A stretch of 6,319 nucleotides of DNA from NCBI GenBank assembly GCA_013815395.1, contig JACDGH010000157.1:1-6319 (forward strand), in the 5' to 3' direction. A model generated the notes under the pieces. It ran no database searches. It was not told where the DNA came from and saw only the letters and a list, made by a program, of their open reading frames with translations. Both the position numbers and the translations under genes were made by a program. Shown one piece after another: positions 1-6,046 of this stretch (the first letter of the stretch is position 1; each line of letters starts with the position of its first letter). The stretch comes from Parachlamydiaceae bacterium. GTDB lineage: Bacteria > Chlamydiota > Chlamydiia > Chlamydiales > Parachlamydiaceae.

Positions 1-1
1 T

Positions 2-1420
2 ATTCTCCTACTCTCTTTCTCAATTATTGTGGCAGAACCGGACATTCAAGGGAAAAGCCCAGAATTTAATCAGCAAGAAGAATTAGAAGACGCCTTTGAA
101 ATCGATTTAGTCAAGGGGGTTAATTTAGCCCTCACGGCTAAGAAAAGACTAGGGCAAGCTTTCGGAAACCTGCAAAAATCAGAGATTGCGACCACGCTTG
201 CAGCAAATGAATTTGCATTAAAACTTACCCCGAAAGGCGATGCTGGATTTATCGGAGGGGGCAAAGCAGGGGGCGGTTCGACAATTGCAGCAGGGGTGGA
301 ATTAAGCAAAAAATTTACTCATGGAACAAGAATTGCTTTTTACCCATCGATCGCAAAAATAGCCAAAGATTATCTTCAAAATCTAAAAGCTTCTATCACC
401 CAACCTCTTCTGCGTGGATTTGGGAAAGAATATACACTATCAGCACTATATGGGGCACAATTTTCAGACCGCTCTGCCAGGCGATCTCTTTATCTGGCGC
501 AAGTGAGAGTGATGCTTCAAGCAATCCAGTCCATGCTTGAAGTATCTAAACAAAAGACTTTAGTAGGCTTCGATCGCGAAACTTACGAAAGACTTAAAAA
601 ATTCTGCGTTTCTACAGAAATGAAAGAAAAAATTGGACTATGCGACTCCCTGGATGTTTACCGCGCTAAAACAGAGTTAAAAAGAGCTGAAGATGCTCTG
701 AACACTTCACTTGAGCGTTTTGGAGACGCTAAAGATACTTTACGAGAAGCTCTTGCCCTCCCTCTCGATCTTCCTATTGAAGTACAAGTTCCTATTGAAT
801 ACAATCCCGTGGATATCACCATGGAAGAAGCAATTACTGTAGCACTGAGCAATCGCATCGAACTAGATCAAGTAGAAGATCAGCTAATCGAGACTAGACG
901 ACTGCAACGCATTGCGAAAAAGAATTTATGGCCTGAATTAAATTTAGTCATCGACTACACCAACTATGGAAGAGATGAGGTCTTTAGCAATTCCTGGACA
1001 CATAAACGGGAGAGCAAATGGGGATTTGGATTTACTACCAACGCAAATGTTGAACGTTTTAGTGAAACAGCCGCTTTCGAACAAAGCGTCATCGCTGTAG
1101 ATGATGCAGGCATTAATGTAGCACAGACACGCGATAATATTGTTTTGGATGTTAAACGCACTTTAAGGACATTAACTCGAGCTGTAGAAAAGATTGCCGT
1201 GCAAGAATCTCAGATTATTAACGCACGCAATGAGTACCATCTGGCTAGATTAAAATTTGAACATGGACTTGCTAATAATTTTGATCTCATCCAAGCTGAG
1301 AAAAACTTAATTTCAGCTCAAACTGCTTTAATTGGCGCGATCATAGAACATAGAGTCAATGAATTTAAGCTATTAGCTTCATTAGGGACACTAGTAGATA
1401 AACCTGAGAGCTGTCGATGA
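2..1420 (+). CDS. TolC-family outer-membrane efflux channel (5' end outside window)
   Basis: Outer-membrane factor of a tripartite efflux pump. Members form trimeric beta-barrel plus alpha-helical tunnels that dock on a periplasmic adaptor. The frame is already open at position 2 and encodes a hydrophobic stretch (ILLLSFSIIVA) followed by EPD, which looks like the core and cleavage site of a signal peptide. The true start therefore lies upstream, and the GTG at 29 is internal. No lipobox cysteine is visible, so it is not an obvious lipoprotein. Family hallmarks are QPLLRGFG (401-424), typical of the first OEP repeat; a second repeat from about 800 with a Pro-containing strand near 930 (LWPELNLVIDY); and the C-terminal helix RLKFEHGLANNFDL near 1247. 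About 463 residues follow the presumed cleavage site, close to the usual family size. The stop overlaps the adaptor start as ATGA. The family call is firm; the substrate is unknown. Confidence 0.9.
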   Translation: MLLLSFSIIVAEPDIQGKSPEFNQQEELEDAFEIDLVKGVNLALTAKKRLGQAFGNLQKSEIATTLAANEFALKLTPKGDAGFIGGGKAGGGSTIAAGVELSKKFTHGTRIAFYPSIAKIAKDYLQNLKASITQPLLRGFGKEYTLSALYGAQFSDRSARRSLYLAQVRVMLQAIQSMLEVSKQKTLVGFDRETYERLKKFCVSTEMKEKIGLCDSLDVYRAKTELKRAEDALNTSLERFGDAKDTLREALALPLDLPIEVQVPIEYNPVDITMEEAITVALSNRIELDQVEDQLIETRRLQRIAKKNLWPELNLVIDYTNYGRDEVFSNSWTHKRESKWGFGFTTNANVERFSETAAFEQSVIAVDDAGINVAQTRDNIVLDVKRTLRTLTRAVEKIAVQESQIINARNEYHLARLKFEHGLANNFDLIQAEKNLISAQTALIGAIIEHRVNEFKLLASLGTLVDKPESCR

Positions 1421-2919
1421 AATCTTCCAAACTTAAAATAATTGCTGCAACACTCACCATACAAATGCTATTGATCGCTTCTGTTTCGATGGTCAAGAGC
1501 ACCCCTAAATATTCTATTGATGAAGATATGCCTACTGAGGTAGTTACAAAAAGATCTTTTCCCATTGAAATTCGCACAATTGGCGAGCTTGAAGCTGCAC
1601 GATCAACCAGCATTTCCTCATCTTTACGCGGTGATCAAGCTAAAATCATTCAACTTATCGCAGATGGGGCCAATGTTCAAGCTGGAGATCTACTCGTAAA
1701 AATCGATTCAACACCTTACGAAAAAACAGTAGATGAATTAGTTGGAAGAATTAAAGAATATGAAAGTCACATTGAAGCCCTTAAAAATGCCTTAGATTGG
1801 GAAGTTGTTCAAGCAGACCATGAAACAAAGACAGCCGCTTATGAAATGGAGACTGCCGAGTTGGAATTAAATAAAACTATTCAGGGCGATGGCCCTCTCG
1901 AGGCAGCACGCTTACAATCTATCATGCAAAAAACAAAGATTAAATTCGAAGAATTAAATGCTTATTCTCAGGATCTTCTAGACCTTGAAACTCAAGGGTT
2001 TTTAAATCCTATCGAAGTTAGACAAGCACAAAAAAAATTACAAGAAGAACGGGAAGCTTACGAATCAGCAAAAATGCAACATGATAGCTATATTAATCAC
2101 GTTTATCCGATGCTGATCAAAAAGGCTGAAACCAATATTAAACGTTTGATCAATAAACAAGAAGAAAGTGCTCGAGCTGGTGGGTTCAAAATTGCTAAAG
2201 CTGATGCATTACTCAATCAAGCAGAGCAGGAGCTACTTGATGTGCGACGTCAACTTCAAAATGCGCGACAGGAATTGGCGCTAACAGAAATTACAGCTCC
2301 ATCCCCAGGAATGGTCGTCCAAAGAGAGGAATATCGCTCAAGCCAGAGGCGAAAGCCGCGCGTGGGCGATCTGCTTGTCAAAAATCAACCCATTCTCGAT
2401 TTACCCGATTTAAATTCGATGATTGTTAAAACAAAAGTCCGCGAAATCGATCTCTTTAAAATCGACAATGGTAAAGAAGCTACGATTGAAGTTGATGCCT
2501 ATCCGAACCTTCAACTTAAAGGCAAAGTCATTTTTATTGGCATTTTAGCCCTATCTGAAGGCATTCGAGCCGGTGATGAAAAATATTTTGAAGTTAAGGT
2601 CAGCATAGATGAAACAGACCCTCGCTTACGTCCAGGGATGACTTCACGTGTTGTCATCCATGCCGACAAGGTGACGAATGCTTTAACGGTTCCTATCCAT
2701 GCTATTTTTGAATTTAATAAAAAACATTATTGCTATGTAACTCAAAAGAAAGGTTATCTCCTGCAGCCTGTTTCAATCGGAATGAACAATGAACATTGGG
2801 TAGCAGTTAATGAAGGACTCAATGAGCACGATCAAATCTGTTTAACCAAACCATTAGAACAAGATGTCATTCATATCCCAGAAAATTCAGAAGATACCAA
2901 ACATGCCTCAAGATTCTAG
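1417..2919 (+). CDS. MacA/HlyD-type periplasmic adaptor (membrane fusion protein)
   Basis: Periplasmic adaptor linking the inner-membrane MacB-type transporter to the TolC channel. Residues about 8-25 form one hydrophobic helix with no lipobox Cys, so it is probably a signal anchor. The first half of a lipoyl-like domain lies at about 66-100 (GANVQAGDLLVKID). A long charged coiled-coil hairpin spans about 101-287. The second lipoyl half follows at 289-332 (LTEITAPSPGMVVQ, then VGDLL). A beta-barrel region runs from about 333 to 415 and ends in RPGMTSRVVI. A membrane-proximal domain occupies about 416-485. At 500 residues it is well above E. coli MacA (about 371), and the excess lies mostly in the hairpin. 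The start is fixed by the 4-bp ATGA overlap with the upstream gene; only a weak GAGAG precedes it, which fits translational coupling. HlyD-family assignment is firm; the MacA subtype is inferred from the MacB-type neighbours. Confidence 0.9.
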   Translation: MKSSKLKIIAATLTIQMLLIASVSMVKSTPKYSIDEDMPTEVVTKRSFPIEIRTIGELEAARSTSISSSLRGDQAKIIQLIADGANVQAGDLLVKIDSTPYEKTVDELVGRIKEYESHIEALKNALDWEVVQADHETKTAAYEMETAELELNKTIQGDGPLEAARLQSIMQKTKIKFEELNAYSQDLLDLETQGFLNPIEVRQAQKKLQEEREAYESAKMQHDSYINHVYPMLIKKAETNIKRLINKQEESARAGGFKIAKADALLNQAEQELLDVRRQLQNARQELALTEITAPSPGMVVQREEYRSSQRRKPRVGDLLVKNQPILDLPDLNSMIVKTKVREIDLFKIDNGKEATIEVDAYPNLQLKGKVIFIGILALSEGIRAGDEKYFEVKVSIDETDPRLRPGMTSRVVIHADKVTNALTVPIHAIFEFNKKHYCYVTQKKGYLLQPVSIGMNNEHWVAVNEGLNEHDQICLTKPLEQDVIHIPENSEDTKHASRF

Positions 2920-3601
2920 AAAAATCGTCTTAGATATCCGTGCCATAAGTAAAACCTATCAGATGGGACACGGCATGGTTTCTGCTTTGAAACACATCGA
3001 CCTTCAAGTCTTGAAAGGAGAATCGATTGCCATTATGGGTCCATCGGGTTCGGGCAAATCCACTTTAATGCATCTTTTGGGCTGTTTAGATAAGCCTTCG
3101 ACAGGCACATATTGCCTTAATGGACAAAATATTGCCGAACTTGATGATAATGCCCTTTCTTTAATTCGAGCCACCCAAATCGGTTTTGTCTTCCAATCCT
3201 TTAATTTGATCGCCCAGCTTAATGTGATTGAAAATGTCGAAATTCCGTTTCTTTACCGAAACGATAAAAAAAAAAATCCCCGCGAATGCAGTATTAACGC
3301 AATCCAACGAGTGGGACTTGGACATCGACTTTACCATCTTCCATCTCAGTTATCTGGCGGCGAAATGCAACGTGTTGCCATTGCCAGAGCTTTAGCAATA
3401 GATCCTTTATTGATTTTAGCCGACGAACCAACAGGTAATTTAGATTTTGAGACCGGTGAATCCATTTTAAAATTATTTCAAGAGCTAAATTCCCAAGGAG
3501 TGACTTTGATGATGATTACTCATGATGAATCCGTTGGAAAGCATTGCCAACGCTTGATCAGGATGCGCGACGGTAAAATCGTCTCTGAGGAAAAAAAATG
3601 A
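2903..3601 (+). CDS. MacB/LolD-type ABC transporter ATP-binding protein
   Basis: Cytoplasmic nucleotide-binding subunit that hydrolyses ATP to power the MacB-type permease encoded next. Numbering from the ATG at 2903 (232 residues): Walker A GPSGSGKST at 46-54, Q-loop VFQSF with Q98, signature LSGGE at 150-154, Walker B LILADEP with D174 and catalytic E175, and H-loop histidine H207 in ITHDE. All catalytic residues are present. The start at 2903 is preferred over the in-frame ATG at 2864. The protein then begins just before the family's first strand, an AGAAG lies about 10 bases upstream, and the overlap with the adaptor gene falls from 56 to 17 bp. An 11-base A run (3266-3276) encodes part of the Lys-rich loop between Q-loop and signature. 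The gene ends in GAA AAA AAA TGA, where TGA overlaps the permease ATG. E. coli MacB carries this domain fused to its permease; here it is separate as written. Confidence 0.93.
   Translation: MPQDSRKIVLDIRAISKTYQMGHGMVSALKHIDLQVLKGESIAIMGPSGSGKSTLMHLLGCLDKPSTGTYCLNGQNIAELDDNALSLIRATQIGFVFQSFNLIAQLNVIENVEIPFLYRNDKKKNPRECSINAIQRVGLGHRLYHLPSQLSGGEMQRVAIARALAIDPLLILADEPTGNLDFETGESILKLFQELNSQGVTLMMITHDESVGKHCQRLIRMRDGKIVSEEKK
3587..3600 (+). promoter_or_regulatory. Ribosome binding site and A_AAA_AAA slippery junction between ATPase and permease
   Basis: GAGG at 3587-3590 sits seven bases before the permease ATG (3598) and fixes that start. The eight A residues at 3591-3598 place A|AAA|AAA in the ATPase frame immediately before its TGA stop. 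This is a possible -1 slippage site as well as a translational-coupling junction. The sequence is directly visible; use as a frameshift site is inference. Confidence 0.5.
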
Positions 3602-4560
3602 TCTCTTCGCTCGAAAATATTAAACAAGGGCTGCGCTCATTAGCTCTGCATAGAATGCGTACTTTATTAAGCGCATTAGGCGTTCTATTTGGAGTTGTCG
3701 CAGTGATTACAATGCTTTCCATTGGAGAAGGTGCTAAACAGGAAATACTTACCCAAATAGAACAGTTAGGAATGAACACAATTACTATTCGGCAAAACGA
3801 ATTGGCAGAAGAGCAACATCTTAAAGCAAGAGAACAGCGCTCGCGTGGGCTAACAAAAGAAGATGCGCTTGCTTTATCATACAATGTGCCTAATATTCAA
3901 TTTCATGCTGCCTTAAAAGTTGTGGAGGCCACAATTCAGGCTGCATTTGCAAATATTTCACCTGAAATTTTGGCGGTCACTTATGCCTTTAATGAAATTA
4001 AAGGATTGGAAACTGCTGAAGGTCGCTTTCTCTGTACTCTCGATGTAGAACAAAAAAAACAAGTATGCGCTATTGGCAGCGATGTGGCTAAAAGCTTAGG
4101 GAAATATGGCCATGTGGGACAAGTTCTAAGGATCGATAATATCCCTTTTCAAATTGTGGGAGTTTTAAAAAATAAGCATTGGAAAGCTGGAAAATCAACC
4201 ATGCTAACAACTCGAAATCTCAATAAAAGTATTTTTCTTCCACTGGGTGTTGAGATGACTCTACCCAATGTTAAGACCAATCCAAAACATGAGGCTCTTT
4301 CTGAAATCGTGTTGCAATTCTCTCACAGTAGTACAATGACTAAATCAGCCAAGATAATAAAACGCATTATGGAAAAAGCACATGGTACGATTGAAGATTA
4401 TCAAATAGTTATTCCACAAGAGCTCCTCAATCAAGCAAACCGCACACAAAACACTTTTAACCTTGTTCTAGGAAGCATTGCCGCTATTTCTCTACTAGTT
4501 GGCGGGATCGGCATAATGAATATTATGCTCGCCACTGTTTCAGAAAGGACCGTGAAATAG
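3598..4560 (+). CDS. MacB-type ABC permease, N-terminal part, truncated by a frameshift
   Basis: Inner-membrane permease of a MacB-type efflux pump; the family undergoes ATP-driven motions that push periplasmic substrate through adaptor and channel. The reading frame gives 320 residues. TM1 is at about 22-43 after the typical MRTLLSALGVLFGVVAVIT, a large periplasmic core domain is at about 44-283, and TM2 is at about 287-311 (GGIGIMNIML). It then reads SERTVK and stops, whereas family members continue SERTxEIGIR into TM3 and TM4. Those missing parts are encoded in another frame (4551-4838). The start ATG overlaps the ATPase stop (ATGA) with GAGG seven bases upstream. As written the product lacks half its membrane helices and is probably non-functional. 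The alternatives are a sequencing error or a recent inactivating deletion. The family identification is firm; functional status is uncertain. Confidence 0.85.
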   Translation: MISSLENIKQGLRSLALHRMRTLLSALGVLFGVVAVITMLSIGEGAKQEILTQIEQLGMNTITIRQNELAEEQHLKAREQRSRGLTKEDALALSYNVPNIQFHAALKVVEATIQAAFANISPEILAVTYAFNEIKGLETAEGRFLCTLDVEQKKQVCAIGSDVAKSLGKYGHVGQVLRIDNIPFQIVGVLKNKHWKAGKSTMLTTRNLNKSIFLPLGVEMTLPNVKTNPKHEALSEIVLQFSHSSTMTKSAKIIKRIMEKAHGTIEDYQIVIPQELLNQANRTQNTFNLVLGSIAAISLLVGGIGIMNIMLATVSERTVK

Positions 4561-4838
4561 GCATCCGAAGGGCTGTCGGGGCCAGCAAATACCACATTGC
4601 GGCTCAATTTGTTACAGAAACACTTCTTCTTACTCTTATTGGCGCTATTTTAGGAGTAATCATTGGCTTAGGCTTTTCTCTGCTCATTGGTTATTGGGCT
4701 GGTTGGTCGACCGTCGTGACTTTGTGGTCTATTTTACTTTCCTTAGGAATGGCTGTGACTGTTGGCGGGTGTTCCGGGCTCTATCCGGCCATAAAAGCGG
4801 CCTCTATGAATCCCATCACAGCCTTGCGTCATGATTGA
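4551..4838 (+). pseudogene. Out-of-frame C-terminal remainder of the MacB-type permease (TM3-TM4)
   Basis: Ninety-five sense codons in the frame of 4551 encode REIGIRRAVGASKYHIAAQF, a TM3 (about residues 23-48, GAILGVIIGLGFSLLIG), a short loop, a TM4 (about 55-75), and a final SGLYPAIKAASMNPITALRHD-type tail, then TGA at 4836-4838. This is the canonical MacB/FtsX C-terminus and follows directly on the SERT motif of the preceding frame. One extra base around 4549-4551, for example a third C giving ACC CGT, would join the two into a 413-residue permease. That is a normal length for a stand-alone MacB permease and, with the 232-residue ATPase, gives 645 residues, close to E. coli MacB (648). No start codon or ribosome binding site suits independent expression of this part. 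The reading is well conserved, so the lesion is either very recent or an assembly error. Confidence 0.85.
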
Positions 4839-4843
4839 AGTTT

Positions 4844-5175
4844 GACAATCTAGCGAAAGTTGGTAAGACTTCAAAGCGTCCGAAGCTACATCCGAATAAA
4901 ATGGAACCAAGAGATCCGGCAAAAACCAAATAATTTAACTTTAAGAGCTTTTGTATGCACAAGCGGTAACATAACCCGCAATTCACTAGTTTTTGACTGA
5001 TTTGGTATTGATTTCTTCCGTTCAAGTCAATAATATTCTCCTTAATAAAGCAGAGGGGTTATTCAAATGCCAACGAAGCTATTTGAAGTCATGGCGTATT
5101 CAATGTTAAGTAGGAGAGATTAGCGAAGACCTCATATTGAATACGCCAAGACAATCTAAGAGCATACGAAAGTTG
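4844..5175. repeat. Imperfect direct repeat GACAATCTA...CGAAAGTTG near both ends of the spacer
   Basis: GACAATCTA is followed after one base by CGAAAGTTG at 4844-4862. The same two 9-mers, in the same order but separated by eight bases, recur at 5150-5175. Two collinear 9-mer matches this close are unlikely by chance in such a short spacer. The 306-bp offset brackets the rest of the intergenic element. Confidence 0.5.
5092..5148. repeat. 13-bp perfect inverted repeat with 31-nt loop
   Basis: TGGCGTATTCAAT at 5092-5104 is the exact reverse complement of ATTGAATACGCCA at 5136-5148. A G-U and a T-A pair extend the stem by two toward the 31-nt loop. Neither arm is followed by a T run on either strand, so it is not a typical intrinsic terminator. 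It could be a transcript-end hairpin between converging genes, or part of a dispersed repeat. Confidence 0.7.
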
Positions 5176-5200
5176 CTAGTCGCAGTAGCGATTTAAGTTA

Positions 5201-5935
5201 TTAATCTATATCATAACTAAAGCTATGAATATATTGTGTTTCGCCAGTACTTAATAGCTGCACTGAAAGTGCTACTCCATTATTATCCGGGAAATTATTT
5301 TCATTGCCTGGCTGTTCATTCACAAAGTCATTCAATGTTAATCCCAATGTAATGCCAAGTGGCAATATTGATGGTGGGAAAACATAACCCCAATGATAAG
5401 TACCAATTTGCACTGGCCCATTTACATTTGGAGCAATTGTAATAATTCCAGATTGCAATAGAGCAAGACCGCTACTGAATGTTGGCCCTAGAACAATTGT
5501 TCCATCAGGTTTTTGCACGAAAGTGGCAATAGGACCAGTGTCAAGAATTTCAAGCCCAAGAAGTAAATTAAAATTAAATACAAGGGCTTCATCCGTAACA
5601 ACCGCAAAAGATCCAGGACCTGTCGCTCCCGTTGCTCCAATTGCCCCTGTTGTTCCAGCTGGGCCTGAAGGTCCACGAGAACCTTTATGACCGTGACCTC
5701 TGCCGCTATCAATTGCAGCAGCAGTAATTGCACCAGCAGCTGCTCCAACGGCGGCTGCGCCAACTAGACCCCATAAAGCACTTCTTCCTTTGTTGCAGCA
5801 AGGTTGTTCTTCTTGGCAACATTCTGGGGGTGGGCAGCATGATTGATCGTAAGCAGCTGAAGCTGAAACTGGCGTGCAGAATATAGAAAGCGCTGCAAGG
5901 CCTGGCGTAATAACGTTAAATAAACGCTTTAACAT
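5201..5935 (-). CDS. Secreted collagen-like (Gly-X-Y) protein with paired cysteines
   Basis: A 244-residue exported protein of unknown exact role, probably on or outside the cell surface. Residues 1-28 are a signal peptide (basic MLKR, hydrophobic core, VSASA-A cleavage site). Three Cys-Cys pairs follow at 33-34, 39-40 and 46-47, with prolines and glutamates between. A glycine/alanine-rich hydrophobic stretch lies at about 53-75 and resembles a glycine zipper. A His/Gly linker leads to eight Gly-X-Y triplets at 85-108 (GPSGPAGTTGAIGATGATG). The C-terminal 136 residues look beta-rich and could be a trimerising head comparable to BclA or C1q-type domains; this is inference from layout, not a recognised motif. 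AGGAG six bases before the ATG (complement of 5942-5946) supports the start. The gene converges with the efflux operon and diverges from the gene at 6243. Confidence 0.85.
   Translation of the reverse strand: MLKRLFNVITPGLAALSIFCTPVSASAAYDQSCCPPPECCQEEQPCCNKGRSALWGLVGAAAVGAAAGAITAAAIDSGRGHGHKGSRGPSGPAGTTGAIGATGATGPGSFAVVTDEALVFNFNLLLGLEILDTGPIATFVQKPDGTIVLGPTFSSGLALLQSGIITIAPNVNGPVQIGTYHWGYVFPPSILPLGITLGLTLNDFVNEQPGNENNFPDNNGVALSVQLLSTGETQYIHSFSYDID
5612..5683 (-). repeat. Eight collagen-type Gly-X-Y triplets
   Basis: Codons 85-108 of the minus-strand gene encode eight uninterrupted Gly-X-Y triplets, three with Pro at X and several with Thr at Y. Thr-rich triplets such as GAT are common in bacterial collagen-like proteins. 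Eight triplets is short; many bacterial members have tens, and copy number often varies between strains. Confidence 0.85.
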
Positions 5936-5941
5936 GTTTTT

Positions 5942-5946
5942 CTCCT
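5942..5946 (-). promoter_or_regulatory. Ribosome binding site of the collagen-like gene
   Basis: AGGAG on the minus strand, six bases before the ATG at 5935, gives a strong Shine-Dalgarno match that fixes the start. Confidence 0.85.
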
Positions 5947-6046
5947 GTTTAATTTAAAAAACTAGAATCCTTCTTAACATAATACCTTTCAATGCATTAT
6001 GAGCCGCTATGATACCTTCTTGAGGGATGTTATCAAATGACAGGCT

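Larger units (their letters stand above)
4839..5200. other. Intergenic spacer between operon end and collagen-like gene, repeat-bearing, no confident gene
   Basis: These 362 bp separate two converging genes. No reading frame here has both a good start and recognisable homology. No clear intrinsic terminator (GC-rich hairpin followed by a T run) is seen for either gene, although one would be expected between converging genes. The spacer contains a 13-bp perfect inverted repeat (5092-5104 / 5136-5148), a 7-bp inverted repeat TTCAAAT/ATTTGAA (5062-5068 / 5081-5087), and GACTTCAAA (4867-4875) with its reverse complement at 5082-5090. It also holds an imperfect direct repeat near both ends (4844-4862 and 5150-5175). 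The density of related short motifs suggests a decayed or repeated intergenic element. Confidence 0.6.

Noticed and set aside
2864..2902. Earlier in-frame ATG for the ATPase
   Set aside because: It would add 13 residues with no family counterpart, has no ribosome binding site, and increases overlap with the adaptor gene to 56 bp.
3558..3884. Minus-strand frame of 108 codons opposite the ATPase/permease junction
   Set aside because: Antisense to two clearly conserved genes, no SD or family features; coincidental.
4551..4560. Programmed -1 frameshift inside the permease
   Set aside because: The local codons (C GTG AAA TAG) do not form a slippery heptamer and there is no homopolymer for transcriptional slippage; a missing base is simpler.
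4842..4870. TTGACA at 4842-4847 as a promoter -35
   Set aside because: No acceptable -10 lies 16-18 bases downstream and no gene follows on the plus strand.
4835..4933. Plus-strand basic frame of 32 codons starting TTG at the permease stop (LAKVGKTSKRPKLHPNK)
   Set aside because: No ribosome binding site, a weak start and no family recognised; it lies within the repeat-like spacer.
4816..5025. Minus-strand frame of 69 codons with an AAGGAG upstream (complement of 5038-5043)
   Set aside because: It starts at TTG about 12 bases from the SD, has no recognisable domain, and its end overlaps the conserved permease C-terminus antisense. A decayed gene is possible but unsupported.
5488..5763. Minus-strand Leu/Gln-rich frame of 91 codons inside the collagen-like gene
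   Set aside because: The periodic Leu/Gln pattern is a frame-shifted reading of the Gly-X-Y and Ala/Gly codons; it is a shadow of the real gene.
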